This document shows, one piece after another, positions 1 through 9,446 of a DNA stretch of 64,000 nt (position 1 is the stretch's first letter; each line of letters opens with the position of its first letter). Location of the stretch: positions 124,001 through 188,000 of the forward strand of contig NZ_JAHWGU010000010.1 in the NCBI RefSeq assembly GCF_020873875.1, read 5' to 3'. This DNA comes from Actinoplanes sp. DH11. Its GTDB lineage: Bacteria; Actinomycetota; Actinomycetes; Mycobacteriales; Micromonosporaceae. A program made the position numbers and the translations under genes. The notes beneath the pieces are model-generated. The model worked only from the letters and a program-made list of their open reading frames with translations, had not been told where the DNA came from and did no database searches.

Positions 1-1621
1 CCAGCGTGCCGAACAGCACCAGCACACCGATCAGCACCGTGGTCCAGCGCCGGGTGGTGGCGAACCGGATCACCGGGAGATATCCGCGCTGCAGCGGGTT
101 GCGCAGCTCCTTCTCCTCGGCGGCCTTGCGGATCGCCTCGGTGTCGGCGCCGGGCGGCGGCGGCTTGAGGAACCAGTACGCCAGCACCGGCACCACGGTC
201 AGCGCCACGAACAGCGATGCCAGCAGAGCCACCGTCACGGTGATCGCGAAGGACGAGAAGATCTGCCCGACCAGGCCGCCGACCAGGGCGATCGGGGCGA
301 ACACCGCGACCGTGGTGAGCGTCGACGCGGTGACGGCGCCGGACACCTCCTTCACCGCCGCGAGGATGGCGTGCACCTTTTCCTCGCCGTACTCGAGATG
401 CCGTTTGATGTTCTCCAGCACCACGATCGAGTCGTCCACCACCCGGCCGACAGCGATGGTCAGCGCGCCGAGGGTGAGCAGGTTGAGCGTGTAGTCGCCG
501 ATCCAGAGGGCGATCAGCGCGACGAGCACGGACAGCGGGATGGAGACCGCCGTGACGAGCGTCGAGCGGACACTGAGCAGGAAGACCAGGATGACCACGA
601 CGGCCATCACGAGACCGAGCAGACCCTCCACGGTGAGGCTGTGGATGGACCGTTCGACATACGGCGCCTGGTCGGTGATCACGGTGAGCTGCGCGCCGGA
701 GGTGGACTCCAGGCCGGCCAGCATGTCGCGGACCTCGTGCGAGATGGAGACCGGGTTGCCGTCGGGCCGGGCGGTGACCGCGATGCCGAGGCTGTCCACG
801 CCGTCGGTCCGGGTGTACGACTCCGCGGCCGGCAGCTTGCTCGCCACACCCGCCACGTCACCGAGCCGCACCGGGCCACGGGAACCGGTCAGGTAGACGC
901 CCTTGAGCTGGTCGATCGTGGTGATCGGGGTGCCCACCTGGACGGTCAGCGAGCGGTCGCCCTCGACCACGGCACCGGCCGGGATCGAGACACCGTTGGC
1001 CTGCAGCACCGTGGTGAGCGACTGCGGGCTGACCCCGGCCGCCCCCATCTTCGCCAGGTCCGGCGTGATCACGACCTGTTCGGCGCGGGCGCCGGTGACC
1101 TGCACGTCGCGGACGCCGCTGATGCCGTTGAGCTCCGGCACCACCGTCTCGTTGAGCTTGCTGAGCAGGTCGCTCTCGCCGCTGCCGCCGGTGGCGGCCA
1201 GCACGATCGCCGGGATGTCGTCGGTGCCGCCGGCGAAGACCGTCGGGTCGACGTCGTCCGGCAGCTGCGACTGGATCCGGTTCACCGAGGTGGTGACCTG
1301 GTTGACCGCGGACTCGATGTCGGTGCCGAACTCGAAGAGCACGACAACGCTTGACGCGTTCTCCCGCGAGGTCGACGTCACGCTGTCGATCCCGTCGATG
1401 CCCTTCACGGCGTCCTCGATCGGCTTCGTCACCTGCTCCTCGACGGCCTCCGGGGAGGCGCCGGGCAGCACCGCGCTGACGAACGCGGCGGGCAGCTCGA
1501 TCGAGGGAAAGAGCTGCTGTTTGAGGGACGGGATCGCATAGATCCCGAAGCCGCTGATCACCAGAGCGATCAGGGCGACGAGACCTCGGTTGGCAAGGCT
1601 GAGCCGTGTCAGGGCTGACAT
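1..1621 (-). CDS. RND-family efflux transporter, N-terminal part (cut by window edge)
   Basis: This is an inner-membrane proton-driven pump of the AcrB/MMPL superfamily. The 540 codons visible are roughly the first half of a protein that is usually about 1050 residues. It begins MSALTRLSLANRG, followed by a first transmembrane helix (LVALIALVISGFGIYAIP) and the porter-domain signature FPSIELPAAFVSAVLPGASPE, as in HAE1-type pumps. The segment LTLGALTIAVGRVVDDSIVVLENI is the classic RND motif in TM4, and its D-D pair fits the proton-relay aspartates. The ATG is preceded by GGGGGAG at a good distance. The gene diverges from a MarR regulator 141 bp away, so that regulator is the obvious candidate to control it. 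Substrate cannot be told from sequence. HAE1 pumps in actinobacteria usually export lipophilic compounds. Confidence 0.9.
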   Translation of the reverse strand, partial: MSALTRLSLANRGLVALIALVISGFGIYAIPSLKQQLFPSIELPAAFVSAVLPGASPEAVEEQVTKPIEDAVKGIDGIDSVTSTSRENASSVVVLFEFGTDIESAVNQVTTSVNRIQSQLPDDVDPTVFAGGTDDIPAIVLAATGGSGESDLLSKLNETVVPELNGISGVRDVQVTGARAEQVVITPDLAKMGAAGVSPQSLTTVLQANGVSIPAGAVVEGDRSLTVQVGTPITTIDQLKGVYLTGSRGPVRLGDVAGVASKLPAAESYTRTDGVDSLGIAVTARPDGNPVSISHEVRDMLAGLESTSGAQLTVITDQAPYVERSIHSLTVEGLLGLVMAVVVILVFLLSVRSTLVTAVSIPLSVLVALIALWIGDYTLNLLTLGALTIAVGRVVDDSIVVLENIKRHLEYGEEKVHAILAAVKEVSGAVTASTLTTVAVFAPIALVGGLVGQIFSSFAITVTVALLASLFVALTVVPVLAYWFLKPPPPGADTEAIRKAAEEKELRNPLQRGYLPVIRFATTRRWTTVLIGVLVLFGTL

Positions 1622-1762
1622 GAGCGCTCCCCCGAGAAAAGTTCGGTCGATACTGATATTTTGCCTGACGCGAACAAATGGTTTTCGACCGGGGCCCGCT
1701 GGTAGCGTCCGTCATCAGATGGACACGGGCCGGCCATCAGCACGTCACCGAAGGAGCAGGCG
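1622..1762. promoter_or_regulatory. Divergent promoter region between RND pump and MarR gene
   Basis: This 141-bp interval must hold the promoters of both divergent genes. It has an unusually A/T-rich patch at 1650-1685. That patch holds a weak dyad (ATTT at 1658 and AAAT at 1676) and an outer 7-bp inverted pair CGGTCGA/TCGACCG at about 1645 and 1686. Either could be the MarR site; neither is strong enough to assign. Confidence 0.4.
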
Positions 1763-2233
1763 CTGAGCGAGAAAGAGAAGCTCATCGCAGACATCATGGG
1801 CGCCCACATCCGGTTGCAGCACGTGTTTGCCGATGACCGGTCCGATCCGCTGTTCGCGACACACCTGACGATGTCGCAGCTGAAGATCCTGCTGCTGCTC
1901 GCCCGGCACGGCACGGTCGCCGGCGGCGAACTGGCCCGCATGCTGGGCGTCGGCGCTGCCGCCCTGAGCGGCATGATCGACCGCCTGGTCGTGCAGGACC
2001 TGGTGACACGCACAGAGGATCTCAACGACCGGCGGGTACGCCGGATCGGTCTCACCAGAGCAGGCACCGAAGTCATCGAGGGCATCATCACCGCAGGCGT
2101 CGCCCGGCAACGCGAGCTCCTCAGCCGCCTCTCAGCCGCCGAGCTGTCGGTGGTCGCCCAGGCGATGGAGTTGCTCCTGCGCGAGGCGGCGGCCGCCGCC
2201 ACCGAACCCGAGTCCCCGCACGCCACCACCTGA
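1763..2233 (+). CDS. MarR-family transcriptional regulator (probable CTG start)
   Basis: A winged-helix dimeric repressor of the MarR family. The core LTMSQLKILLLLARHGTVAGGELARMLGVGAAALSGMIDRLVVQDLVTRTEDLNDRRVRRIGLTRAG is split here only by reading: dimerisation helix, recognition helix (GVGAAALSGMIDRL) and the wing with D-RR, all canonical. The first ATG (1796) has no ribosome site. The in-frame CTG at 1763 lies 6 nt after AAGGAG and adds SEKEKLIADI, completing the usual first helix of MarR proteins. No ATG, GTG or TTG lies in frame between the upstream stop (TAG at 1703) and 1796. I therefore prefer CTG, giving 156 residues; the conservative alternative is 1796 with 145. It diverges from the RND pump gene and likely controls it and itself. 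Confidence 0.85.
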   Translation: MSEKEKLIADIMGAHIRLQHVFADDRSDPLFATHLTMSQLKILLLLARHGTVAGGELARMLGVGAAALSGMIDRLVVQDLVTRTEDLNDRRVRRIGLTRAGTEVIEGIITAGVARQRELLSRLSAAELSVVAQAMELLLREAAAAATEPESPHATT

Positions 2234-2249
2234 TCCGGACGCGCTGCGA

Positions 2250-2272
2250 CCCCGGGACCAGTGGTTCCGGGG
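2250..2272. terminator. Hairpin between convergent MarR and thrC genes
   Basis: A 10-bp stem (CCCCGGGACC with GGTTCCGGGG, one G-T wobble) closes a 3-nt AGT loop. It lies in the 70-bp gap between two converging genes, so it can terminate both directions. There is no T tract, as is common in actinomycetes. Confidence 0.6.
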
Positions 2273-2303
2273 CCGCTGCCGTCAAGGCGTACGCAAGAAG
2301 GGG

Positions 2304-3353
2304 TCAGGCCAGGTCGAGAGCCTTCGCCGCGATGAGCGCGTCGTTGGCGATCACCGTGGGTGACGGGGCCGTGGAGATGGCCCATTCCGGGTCCTTGAGG
2401 CCGTGGCCGGTGACCGTGCAGACGACGCGCGCGCCCGCAGGGATCAGGCCGGCGGCCGACTGCTGGAGGAGGCCGGCGACGCTGGCGGCGCTGCCGAGCT
2501 CGACGAAGACGCCGACCTCGCGGGCCAGCAGGCGGTAGGCGTTGAGGATGTCGCGGTCGGTGACGGCGGAGATGAGGCCACCGGAGGCGTCGCGGGCGTC
2601 GAGGGCCTTCGTCCAGCTGGCCGGATTACCGATCCGGATCGCGGTGGCGATGGTGGACGGCTGCTCGACGACCTTGCCGTTGACGATGGGTGCGGCGCCG
2701 GAGGCCTGGAAGCCGAACATCTTCGGGAGCCTCGTCGAGTTCCCGGCCTCGTGGTCCTCCTGGTACCCCATCCAGTAGGCGGAGATGTTGCCGGCGTTGC
2801 CGACCGGCAGGCAGTGGATGTCGGGGGCGTCACCGAGGGCTTCGACGATCTCGAAGGCGGCGGTCTTCTGCCCGTGCAGGCGGAAGATGTTCACCGAGTT
2901 GACCAGGGAGACCGGGTAGTCCTGGGAGAGCTTGGAGGCCAGCGCCAGGCAGTCGTCGAAGTTGCCGTCGACCTGGAGCAGGTGGGCGCCGTGCACCAGG
3001 GCCTGCGCCAGCTTGCCCAGCGCGATCTTGCCCTGGGGCACCAGGACGGCGCAGGTGATGCCGGCGCGGGCGGCGTAGGCGGCGGCCGATGCGCTGGTGT
3101 TGCCGGTGGAGGCGCAGATGATCGCCTTGGCGCCCTCCTCGACCGCCTTGGAGACGGCCATGGTCATGCCGCGGTCCTTGAACGAACCGGTCGGGTTGGC
3201 GCCCTCCACCTTGAGGTAGACGTCCGCACCGACCCGCTGCGACAGCACCGGCGCGGGCACCAGCGGGGTGTTCCCCTCGTGCAACGAGACCACCGGGGTG
3301 GCGTCGGTGACCGGCAGCCGGTCCCGGTACGCCTCGATCAAGCCCCGCCACAT
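2304..3353 (-). CDS. thrC: Threonine synthase
   Basis: Converts O-phosphohomoserine to threonine with pyridoxal phosphate, the last step of threonine synthesis. The 349-residue protein shows the fold-type II PLP motif [10 protein letters not shown], with the Schiff-base lysine at K59, then [19 protein letters not shown], the phosphate-binding loop region. Length matches the short actinobacterial ThrC class. The ATG at 3353 is preceded by GGAG. It is the last gene of the argS-lysA-hom-thrC set on this strand, 112 nt after hom. The thrB (homoserine kinase) gene that follows thrC in many actinomycetes is absent here, so the substrate must come from a thrB elsewhere. Confidence 0.97.
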   Translation of the reverse strand: MWRGLIEAYRDRLPVTDATPVVSLHEGNTPLVPAPVLSQRVGADVYLKVEGANPTGSFKDRGMTMAVSKAVEEGAKAIICASTGNTSASAAAYAARAGITCAVLVPQGKIALGKLAQALVHGAHLLQVDGNFDDCLALASKLSQDYPVSLVNSVNIFRLHGQKTAAFEIVEALGDAPDIHCLPVGNAGNISAYWMGYQEDHEAGNSTRLPKMFGFQASGAAPIVNGKVVEQPSTIATAIRIGNPASWTKALDARDASGGLISAVTDRDILNAYRLLAREVGVFVELGSAASVAGLLQQSAAGLIPAGARVVCTVTGHGLKDPEWAISTAPSPTVIANDALIAAKALDLA

Positions 3354-3465
3354 GGCCTACTCCTAACTCGAGCCGGAACGATCGCCAGCAGGGACGATCG
3401 CGCAACAGAGTGCCGCAGGCATCCGATCTTCAGGACCGATTGCCCACTATGCAGGACGTGACGCG

Positions 3466-4782
3466 TCAGCCCGCGCCGCCTTCGACCCGGAGCACGCTCG
3501 CGATCGAGCGGACGCTGTCCAGCCGCGACAGTGCCTCGACGGTAGCCGCCAGGGCAGCGTCGGGGGCACTGTGCGTGACGATGACCAATTTCGCGTCATC
3601 CTCACGACCGGACTGCCGGACCGTGGCGATGGAGACCTCGTGCTGGGCGAAGACGCCGGCCACCGCCGCCAGGACACCCGGCCGCTCGGCCACGTCGAGG
3701 CTGATGTGGTAGCGCGTCATCGACTCGCCGATCGGCCGGACCGCGAGCCGCGCGTAGTTGCTCTCGCCGGGGGCCCGGGTGCCGCTGATCTTGTTACGGG
3801 CGGCCGCCACGATGTCACCGAGCACCGCGCTCGCGGTGGGCCGGCCACCGGCACCGCGGCCGTAGAACATCAGCGGACCGGCCGCCTCGGTCTCCACGAA
3901 GACGGCGTTGAACGCGTCACCGACCCCGGCCAGCGGGTGGGTCAGCGGGATCATCGCGGGATGCACGCGTACGGAGACCGAGTCGTCCCCCCGCTGCGCG
4001 ATACAGAGCAGCTTGATCGTGCAGCCCATCTCCTTGGCGCTGGCCATGTCGCCCGCGGTCACCGAGGTCATGCCCTCGCGGAACACGTCCGCCGCGGTGA
4101 CCCGGGTGTGGAAGGCGAGCGACGCGAGGATGGCCGCCTTGGCTGCCGCGTCGAAGCCCTCGACGTCGGCGGTCGGGTCGGCCTCCGCGTACCCCAGCTC
4201 GGTGGCCTCCTCGAGCGCCTCGCTGAAGCCGGCGCCGGTGGCCGCCATCGAGGAGAGGATGAAGTTGGTCGTGCCGTTCACGATGCCGGTGACCGCGGTG
4301 ACCCGGTCGCCGTGCAGCGACTCCCGCAGCGGACGCAGCAGCGGGATCGCGCCCGCGACCGACGCCTCGTAGTACAGGTCGGCGCCGCCCTCGGCGGCCG
4401 CCTCGTGCAGGGCGCCGCCGTCCTCGGCGAGCAGGGCCTTGTTCGCCGTGACCACGCTCTTGCCCGCACGCAAGGCTTCGACCAGCCAGGTCCGCGCCGG
4501 CTCGATGCCGCCCACGACCTCGATCACCACGTCGACGTCGTCCCGCTTGATCAGCCCCAGCGCGTCGGTGGTGAGCAGCGCCGGGTCGACCGGCAGGTCA
4601 CCGCGCTCGCGGCCGGGCCGGCGCACCGCGATGCCCACCAGCTCCAGCGGGGCACCGATCCGGGCGGTCAGGTCCTCGGCCTGCTCGTGCAGCAGCCGGA
4701 CCACCTCGGTACCGACGGTGCCGCAGCCGAGCAGGGCGAGACGGACCGGTGCTTTTTCAGACAGCTCAGCTGCTGGGCTCAT
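3466..4782 (-). CDS. hom: Homoserine dehydrogenase
   Basis: Reduces aspartate semialdehyde to homoserine, the branch point to threonine and methionine. The 438 residues start MSPAAELSEKAPVRLALL, with a Rossmann nucleotide loop GCGTVG at residues 19-24. A central catalytic domain follows (NGTTNFILSSM, and VEGFDAAAKAAILASLAF). A C-terminal ACT domain (RYHISLDVAERPGVLAAVAGVFAQ) fits feedback control by threonine. The reading frame stays open further upstream, but the ATG at 4782 overlaps the lysA stop as ATGA and gives the family N-terminus. Translational coupling to lysA is likely. The downstream gap to thrC is 112 nt with no clear attenuator. Confidence 0.97.
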   Translation of the reverse strand: MSPAAELSEKAPVRLALLGCGTVGTEVVRLLHEQAEDLTARIGAPLELVGIAVRRPGRERGDLPVDPALLTTDALGLIKRDDVDVVIEVVGGIEPARTWLVEALRAGKSVVTANKALLAEDGGALHEAAAEGGADLYYEASVAGAIPLLRPLRESLHGDRVTAVTGIVNGTTNFILSSMAATGAGFSEALEEATELGYAEADPTADVEGFDAAAKAAILASLAFHTRVTAADVFREGMTSVTAGDMASAKEMGCTIKLLCIAQRGDDSVSVRVHPAMIPLTHPLAGVGDAFNAVFVETEAAGPLMFYGRGAGGRPTASAVLGDIVAAARNKISGTRAPGESNYARLAVRPIGESMTRYHISLDVAERPGVLAAVAGVFAQHEVSIATVRQSGREDDAKLVIVTHSAPDAALAATVEALSRLDSVRSIASVLRVEGGAG

Positions 4783-6164
4783 CCAACATCCAATGCAAGC
4801 AGGTCGTCCTCGGTCTCGCGCCGCACGATGACGCGGGCGGCGCCGTCGCGCACCGCCACCACGGGCGGCCGAGGAACGTGGTTGTAGTTGCTGGCCATGC
4901 TCCGGCAATAGGCGCCGGTCCCGGGCACCGCGACAAGATCTCCGGGCTGCACGTCGGCGGGCAGGAATTCATCCTTCACGACGATGTCCCCGGACTCACA
5001 ATGTTTTCCCACAACGCGGGCGAGCATCGGTTCCGCCGCGCTGCGCCGGTTCGCCAGGGTCGCCGAGTACGAGGCGTCGTACAGAGCGGTCCGGATGTTG
5101 TCGCTCATCCCGCCGTCGACGCTCACATAGGTGCGGATGCCGTCCACGTCCTTGACCGTGCCCACCTCGTAGAGGGTCAGCACGGCCGGGCCGACGATGG
5201 CCCGCCCCGGCTCGATCGACAGATGCGGTACGCGCAGCGACGCCAGCTCGCACTCCGACTCGACGATCTTGTTGATCCGCTTGGCCAGGTCACCGGGCGT
5301 CGAGGGGTGGTCCTGGGTGGTGTACGCGATACCGAAGCCACCGCCCAGGTCCAGCTCCGGCAGCTCGACGCCGCGGGCGTCCCGGATCTGCGCCTGCAAC
5401 TCCAGGATCCGCCGGGCGGACACCTCGAAGCCGCTGGTGTCGAAGATCTGCGAGCCGATGTGCGAGTGCAGGCCGCGCAGGTCGAGCACGTCCTCGTCGA
5501 GGATCTGGGCGGCCGCCGCGAACGCCGCGCCGCCGGCCAGCGAGAAGCCGAACTTCTGGTCCTCGTGCGCGGTCGCGATGAACTCGTGGGTGTGCGCCTC
5601 GACGCCCACCGTCACGCGGATCAGCACCCCCGGACGCTTGCCGGCCTGGCGGGCCAGCTCGGTGAGGCGGGCGATCTCGTCGAACGAGTCCACGATGATC
5701 CGGCCCACCCCGGCGTCGAGTGCGCGCCGCAGCTCGGACACCGACTTGTTGTTGCCGTGGAACCCGATCCGCTCGGGCGGGAAGCCGGCCGCGAGTGCCA
5801 CCGCCAGCTCACCACCGGAGCAGACGTCGAGGAAGAGCCCCTCCTCCTCGATGATCCGGACGACCGCCTTGCAGAGGAAGGACTTGCCCGCGTAGAAGAC
5901 GTCGGCACCGGTGAACGCGGCCTTGAAGTCGCGGCAACGGGCCCGCAGGTCGTCCTCGTCGAGCAGGTAGGCAGGGGTGCCGTAGTCGGAGGCGAGGTCG
6001 GCGACACTCACCTTGCCGATCTCCAGCGCGCCGCCCTCGGCACGCACCACGGTCCGCGGCCACAGCTGCGGCACCAGGGCGTTGACGTCCTCCGGCGTAC
6101 GCAGCCAGGCCGGCCCGCGGCTGCCGATGTCACCGTGCAGGGCACCGGCCTCGTGTGCGCGCAT
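4779..6164 (-). CDS. lysA: Diaminopimelate decarboxylase
   Basis: Decarboxylates meso-diaminopimelate to lysine, a PLP fold-type III enzyme. The 461-residue protein carries the PLP lysine in FYAGKSFLCKAV (K94), the CSGGELAVA segment, the HIGSQI motif and the C-terminal catalytic region ESGDIVVKDEF. The start at 6164 (MRAHEAGALHGDIGS) is chosen because it lies 2 nt after the argS stop and gives the N-terminus usual in actinobacteria; longer in-frame extensions overlap argS. Its stop overlaps the hom start. Threonine and lysine branches are therefore co-transcribed here. Confidence 0.96.
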   Translation of the reverse strand: MRAHEAGALHGDIGSRGPAWLRTPEDVNALVPQLWPRTVVRAEGGALEIGKVSVADLASDYGTPAYLLDEDDLRARCRDFKAAFTGADVFYAGKSFLCKAVVRIIEEEGLFLDVCSGGELAVALAAGFPPERIGFHGNNKSVSELRRALDAGVGRIIVDSFDEIARLTELARQAGKRPGVLIRVTVGVEAHTHEFIATAHEDQKFGFSLAGGAAFAAAAQILDEDVLDLRGLHSHIGSQIFDTSGFEVSARRILELQAQIRDARGVELPELDLGGGFGIAYTTQDHPSTPGDLAKRINKIVESECELASLRVPHLSIEPGRAIVGPAVLTLYEVGTVKDVDGIRTYVSVDGGMSDNIRTALYDASYSATLANRRSAAEPMLARVVGKHCESGDIVVKDEFLPADVQPGDLVAVPGTGAYCRSMASNYNHVPRPPVVAVRDGAARVIVRRETEDDLLALDVG

Positions 6165-6166
6165 GC

Positions 6167-7831
6167 CTACATCCTCTCCGGGGCCGAGACGCCGAGGAGG
6201 GACAACCCGTTCGCGATAACCGTACGGGTGGCGTCGTTGAGCCAGAGCCGGGCGCGGTGCAGATCGGTGATCTTCTCGTCCCCGAGCGGGGTGACCCGGC
6301 ACTCCCCGTAGAACCGGTGGTAGTCGCCGGAGACCTTCTCCAGGTAGCGGGCGACGTGGTGCGGCTCCCGGAGCTCGGCCGAGCGGGCGATCACGTCCGG
6401 GTACTCGTTCAGGCTCTTGAGAAGGGCGTTCTCCTTCTCGTGGGTGAGCAGGTCCGGCTTGAAATCGGCCGCGTCACCCCGGGTCAGACCGAGGTCCGCG
6501 GCGTTGCGGGCGACGCTGGCGGTGCGGGCCGCCACGTACTGCACGTAGTACACCGGGTTCTCGTTGCCGGCCTTCGTCCACAGGTCGATGTCGATGTCGA
6601 TCGGGGAGTCGCTGGAGTAGCGGGCCAGGGCGTACCGGGTGGCGTCCACGCCGAGCGCCTCGACGAAGTCCTCCAGCGTGACCACCGTGCCGGCCCGCTT
6701 GCTCATCCGCACCGGCTCACCGTCACGGACCAGGTTGACCAGCTGGCCGATCAGGATTTCCAGGTTCTTGTCAGGGTCGTCGCCGAAGCACGCCGACATC
6801 GCCTTCATCCGGCCGATGTAGCCGTGGTGGTCGGCGCCTAGCATGATCACGACCCGGTCGAAGCCGCGCTTGCGCTTGTCCAGGTAGTAGGCGCAGTCGG
6901 CGGCGAAGTACGTCCAGTCGCCGTCGGACTTGCGCAGCACCCGGTCCTTGTCGTCACCGAACTCGGTGGTACGCAGCCAGGTCGCACCCTCGGACTCGAA
7001 GATGTGCCCCTGCTCGCGCAGCCGGTCCAGCGCCTCCTGAAGCTCGCCGCGGTCGTGCAGGTCCTTCTCGTTGAAGTAGGTGTCGAAGTGCACCCCGAAG
7101 TCGGCCAGCGACGCCTTGATCTCGGCGAACATCAGCTCCACGCCGACCTGCCGGAACGTCTCCTGCGCCGCCTCGTCGGACTGCGACAGCACGTCCGGCG
7201 CGCCCTTGACCACCTCGGCCGCGATCTCCGCGATGTAGGCGCCGCCGTACCCGTCCTCCGGTGCCGGCTCGCCCTTCGCCGCGGCGAGCAGGGACCGGGC
7301 GAACCGGTCGATCTGGGAGCCCGCGTCGTTGAAGTAGTACTCCGTGCCGACCTCCGCGCCCGCGGTGCGCAGCAGACGGGAGAGCGCGTCACCGACGGCC
7401 GCCCAGCGGACCCCGCCGATGTGCACCGGACCGGTCGGGTTCGCCGAGACGAACTCCAGGTTGATGCGCTCACCGGCGAACCGCTCGGTCCGGCCGTAGG
7501 CTGAGCCGGCGAGCACGATGTCGCGGGCCAGCCCCCCGGTCGCCGCCGCGTCCAGCCGGATGTTCAGGAAGCCCGGGCCGGCGATCTCCACCGACTTGAT
7601 GCCGGGACGTCGCCCCAGTTCCTCGGCGAGGGCGGCAGCCAGCTCGCGCGGCGCCACCCCGGCCTTCTTGCCGACCTGCAGGGCGATGGTCGAGGCATAG
7701 TCGCCGTGCTCAGGGTTGCGCGGCCGCTCCACCGCCGTGCTGGCGGGCAGCGCGGAGGCGTCCAGACCACGCGTCTCGAATACGGCACGAGCAGCTGAGA
7801 GAACGGTGTCAGCAAGGTTGGCGGGAGTCAC
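6167..7831 (-). CDS. argS: Arginyl-tRNA synthetase
   Basis: Charges tRNA-Arg in the cytoplasm. The 554-residue class I synthetase has an N-terminal Add-1-like domain, the HIGH-type signature [10 protein letters not shown] (HIGG at residues 137-140), the KMSK-type signature RMSKRAGT, and the C-terminal anticodon-binding domain ending [18 protein letters not shown]. It is the first gene of the argS-lysA-hom-thrC unit. A tRNA-Arg gene lies about 1.6 kb away on the other strand. The 86-bp interval to the divergent DUF3105 gene should hold the operon promoter. Confidence 0.98.
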   Translation of the reverse strand: MTPANLADTVLSAARAVFETRGLDASALPASTAVERPRNPEHGDYASTIALQVGKKAGVAPRELAAALAEELGRRPGIKSVEIAGPGFLNIRLDAAATGGLARDIVLAGSAYGRTERFAGERINLEFVSANPTGPVHIGGVRWAAVGDALSRLLRTAGAEVGTEYYFNDAGSQIDRFARSLLAAAKGEPAPEDGYGGAYIAEIAAEVVKGAPDVLSQSDEAAQETFRQVGVELMFAEIKASLADFGVHFDTYFNEKDLHDRGELQEALDRLREQGHIFESEGATWLRTTEFGDDKDRVLRKSDGDWTYFAADCAYYLDKRKRGFDRVVIMLGADHHGYIGRMKAMSACFGDDPDKNLEILIGQLVNLVRDGEPVRMSKRAGTVVTLEDFVEALGVDATRYALARYSSDSPIDIDIDLWTKAGNENPVYYVQYVAARTASVARNAADLGLTRGDAADFKPDLLTHEKENALLKSLNEYPDVIARSAELREPHHVARYLEKVSGDYHRFYGECRVTPLGDEKITDLHRARLWLNDATRTVIANGLSLLGVSAPERM

Positions 7832-7917
7832 TGGGCCATGCTATCGGGGGTAGACTTCGGCGTTCGGCGGCCACCCGAGCCCCGCCCTTCCAATCTTTAT
7901 CGAATCGACGAGGCGCG

Positions 7918-8715
7918 ATGAGCATGAGCACGCCGGGGCCCGAACGGGTCCCGTCCACCGTCAAGGTCGGCAAGACGACCGGCCAGGGCAAGCCCCCGAC
8001 CGGCAAGCCCGCCGCCAACCGTCCCGGCGCCAACCGTCCCGGCGGTAAGGGCGGCAAGGGCGGCGGCAAGGGCCGCAAGCCAGTCACCCCGGTCAAGGTC
8101 GCCGGCGGGCGGAACTGGGGGCCGATCCTGGTCGCCGGCGCGGTCGTGCTGATCGCCGCCGGCATCATCGGCTACGGCGTGTTCGCCTCCGTCCAGGGCA
8201 GCAAGCCGTGGGAGGAGCAGGCCCAGGCCATCGAGGGCGTCGTCGACTACCGCGCGCAGAAGAACCCGCAGATCGACGACCGGACCCACAAAGAGGGCCC
8301 GCAGACCTACGTGACGAACCCGCCCGTCGGTGGCGCGCACAACCCGGCGTGGCAGAACTGCATGGGCGACGTCTACACCGAGCCCATCGCGAACGAGCAC
8401 GCGGTGCACAGCCTCGAGCACGGTGCCGTCTGGCTGACCTACAAGCAGGGTCTCGCCGCCGACCAGGTGGAGAAGCTGCAGGAGAAGGTCCAGGGCAAGG
8501 AGTTCACCTTCATGTCCCCGGTCGCCAACCTCGACAAGAACGTCTCCGTCCAGGCCTGGGGCTACCAGCTCAAGGTCGACAGCGCCGACGACAGCCGCAT
8601 CGACGAATTCATCCGAGCCACCCGCGTGAAGGCCTCCGTCGAGCCCGGCGCCACCTGCTCCAGCGGCAACACCACCAGCGACCCGGTCCCCGCCGCCCCG
8701 GCGGCCACTTCCTGA
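7918..8715 (+). CDS. DUF3105 membrane-anchored protein
   Basis: A 265-residue single-pass protein of the DUF3105 family, function unknown. Residues 1-60 are a Gly/Lys/Pro-rich cytoplasmic tail built from short repeats (for example two copies of ANRPGG-like units). One membrane helix follows (WGPILVAGAVVLIAAGIIGYGVF). The exported domain holds the family signature NPPVGGAHNPAWQNCMGDVY, then HAVHSLEHGAVWLTY. The conserved histidines would suit metal binding, but that is inference. The next gene starts in its stop codon (TGATG), so the two are coupled. The pair sits divergent to argS. Confidence 0.88.
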   Translation: MSMSTPGPERVPSTVKVGKTTGQGKPPTGKPAANRPGANRPGGKGGKGGGKGRKPVTPVKVAGGRNWGPILVAGAVVLIAAGIIGYGVFASVQGSKPWEEQAQAIEGVVDYRAQKNPQIDDRTHKEGPQTYVTNPPVGGAHNPAWQNCMGDVYTEPIANEHAVHSLEHGAVWLTYKQGLAADQVEKLQEKVQGKEFTFMSPVANLDKNVSVQAWGYQLKVDSADDSRIDEFIRATRVKASVEPGATCSSGNTTSDPVPAAPAATS

Positions 8716-9380
8716 TGATCTCGGAAGTCTCGTCCTCCCCCTCGGGCGCGTCCACGGACACGCCCGGGGCGGGGGGCACCCCGAGCCGGCGATTCGGCTA
8801 CACCGCCGTCGCGGTGCTCGTCGTCGGCCTGCTGCTCGGCCTCGGCGCCGGCCTGGTGATCCCCGGGCTGCGCACCCCCGGCGACGACTCGGTGGAAGCC
8901 GGCTTCCTGCGGGACATGTCCACCCACCACGCCCAGGCCGTCGAAATGGCGATGATCGCCCACACCGGCTCCGACGACCCCGCCATCGTCACCCTCTCCA
9001 GCGACATCGCCACCACCCAGCAGGGCCAGGTCGGCTACATGCAGTCCTGGCTGCGCGACTGGCACCTGTCCCCCACCGGCACCACCGAACCGATGGCCTG
9101 GATCCCCGGCTCCGAAGGCGCCATCGTCAACGGCCTGATGCCCGGCATGGCCACTCCCGACCAGATGGCCACCCTGCGCGAAGCCACCGGCAAAGACCTC
9201 GACGTCCAATTCCTCACCCTGATGCGCGCCCACCACGTCGGCGGCGTGCACATGGCCCAGGAAGCCCTGAAGCTCTCCGACAACACCGACGTCACCTGGC
9301 TCGCCCAGAGCATGGTCGCCGCCCAGCAAGGCGAGATCCAGCTCATCGATTCCCTGCTCAAGCGCATCCAGACCCCCTGA
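8715..9380 (+). CDS. DUF305 family exported protein
   Basis: A 221-residue protein with an N-terminal membrane anchor (YTAVAVLVVGLLLGLGAGLVIP) and a duplicated four-helix DUF305 domain. The paired signatures DMSTHHAQAVEMAMIA and MRAHHVGGVHMAQEAL are the His-His-x-Met hallmarks of the family. Cyanobacterial CopM, a DUF305 member, binds copper; a periplasm-like copper role here is an inference from that. The ATG overlaps the DUF3105 stop by one base, which argues for joint expression and function. Confidence 0.9.
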   Translation: MISEVSSSPSGASTDTPGAGGTPSRRFGYTAVAVLVVGLLLGLGAGLVIPGLRTPGDDSVEAGFLRDMSTHHAQAVEMAMIAHTGSDDPAIVTLSSDIATTQQGQVGYMQSWLRDWHLSPTGTTEPMAWIPGSEGAIVNGLMPGMATPDQMATLREATGKDLDVQFLTLMRAHHVGGVHMAQEALKLSDNTDVTWLAQSMVAAQQGEIQLIDSLLKRIQTP

Positions 9381-9402
9381 GACGCGACACCGCCGGAACC
9401 GG

Positions 9403-9433
9403 TTGGCGATGGCTCCGGGGGGCCTGCTAGAGT
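9403..9433 (+). promoter_or_regulatory. Possible promoter of tRNA-Arg
   Basis: TTGGCG (9403-9408) and TAGAGT (9428-9433, matching the actinobacterial TANNNT form) are 19 bp apart and end 13 nt before the tRNA. The spacer is longer than the usual 17-18 bp, so this is tentative. Confidence 0.4.
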
Positions 9434-9446
9434 TCTGAACCACTGG

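Noticed and set aside
3354..3465. Threonine attenuator or riboswitch between hom and thrC
   Set aside because: No leader peptide, no strong alternative stems; CGATCG repeats there are self-complementary by chance.
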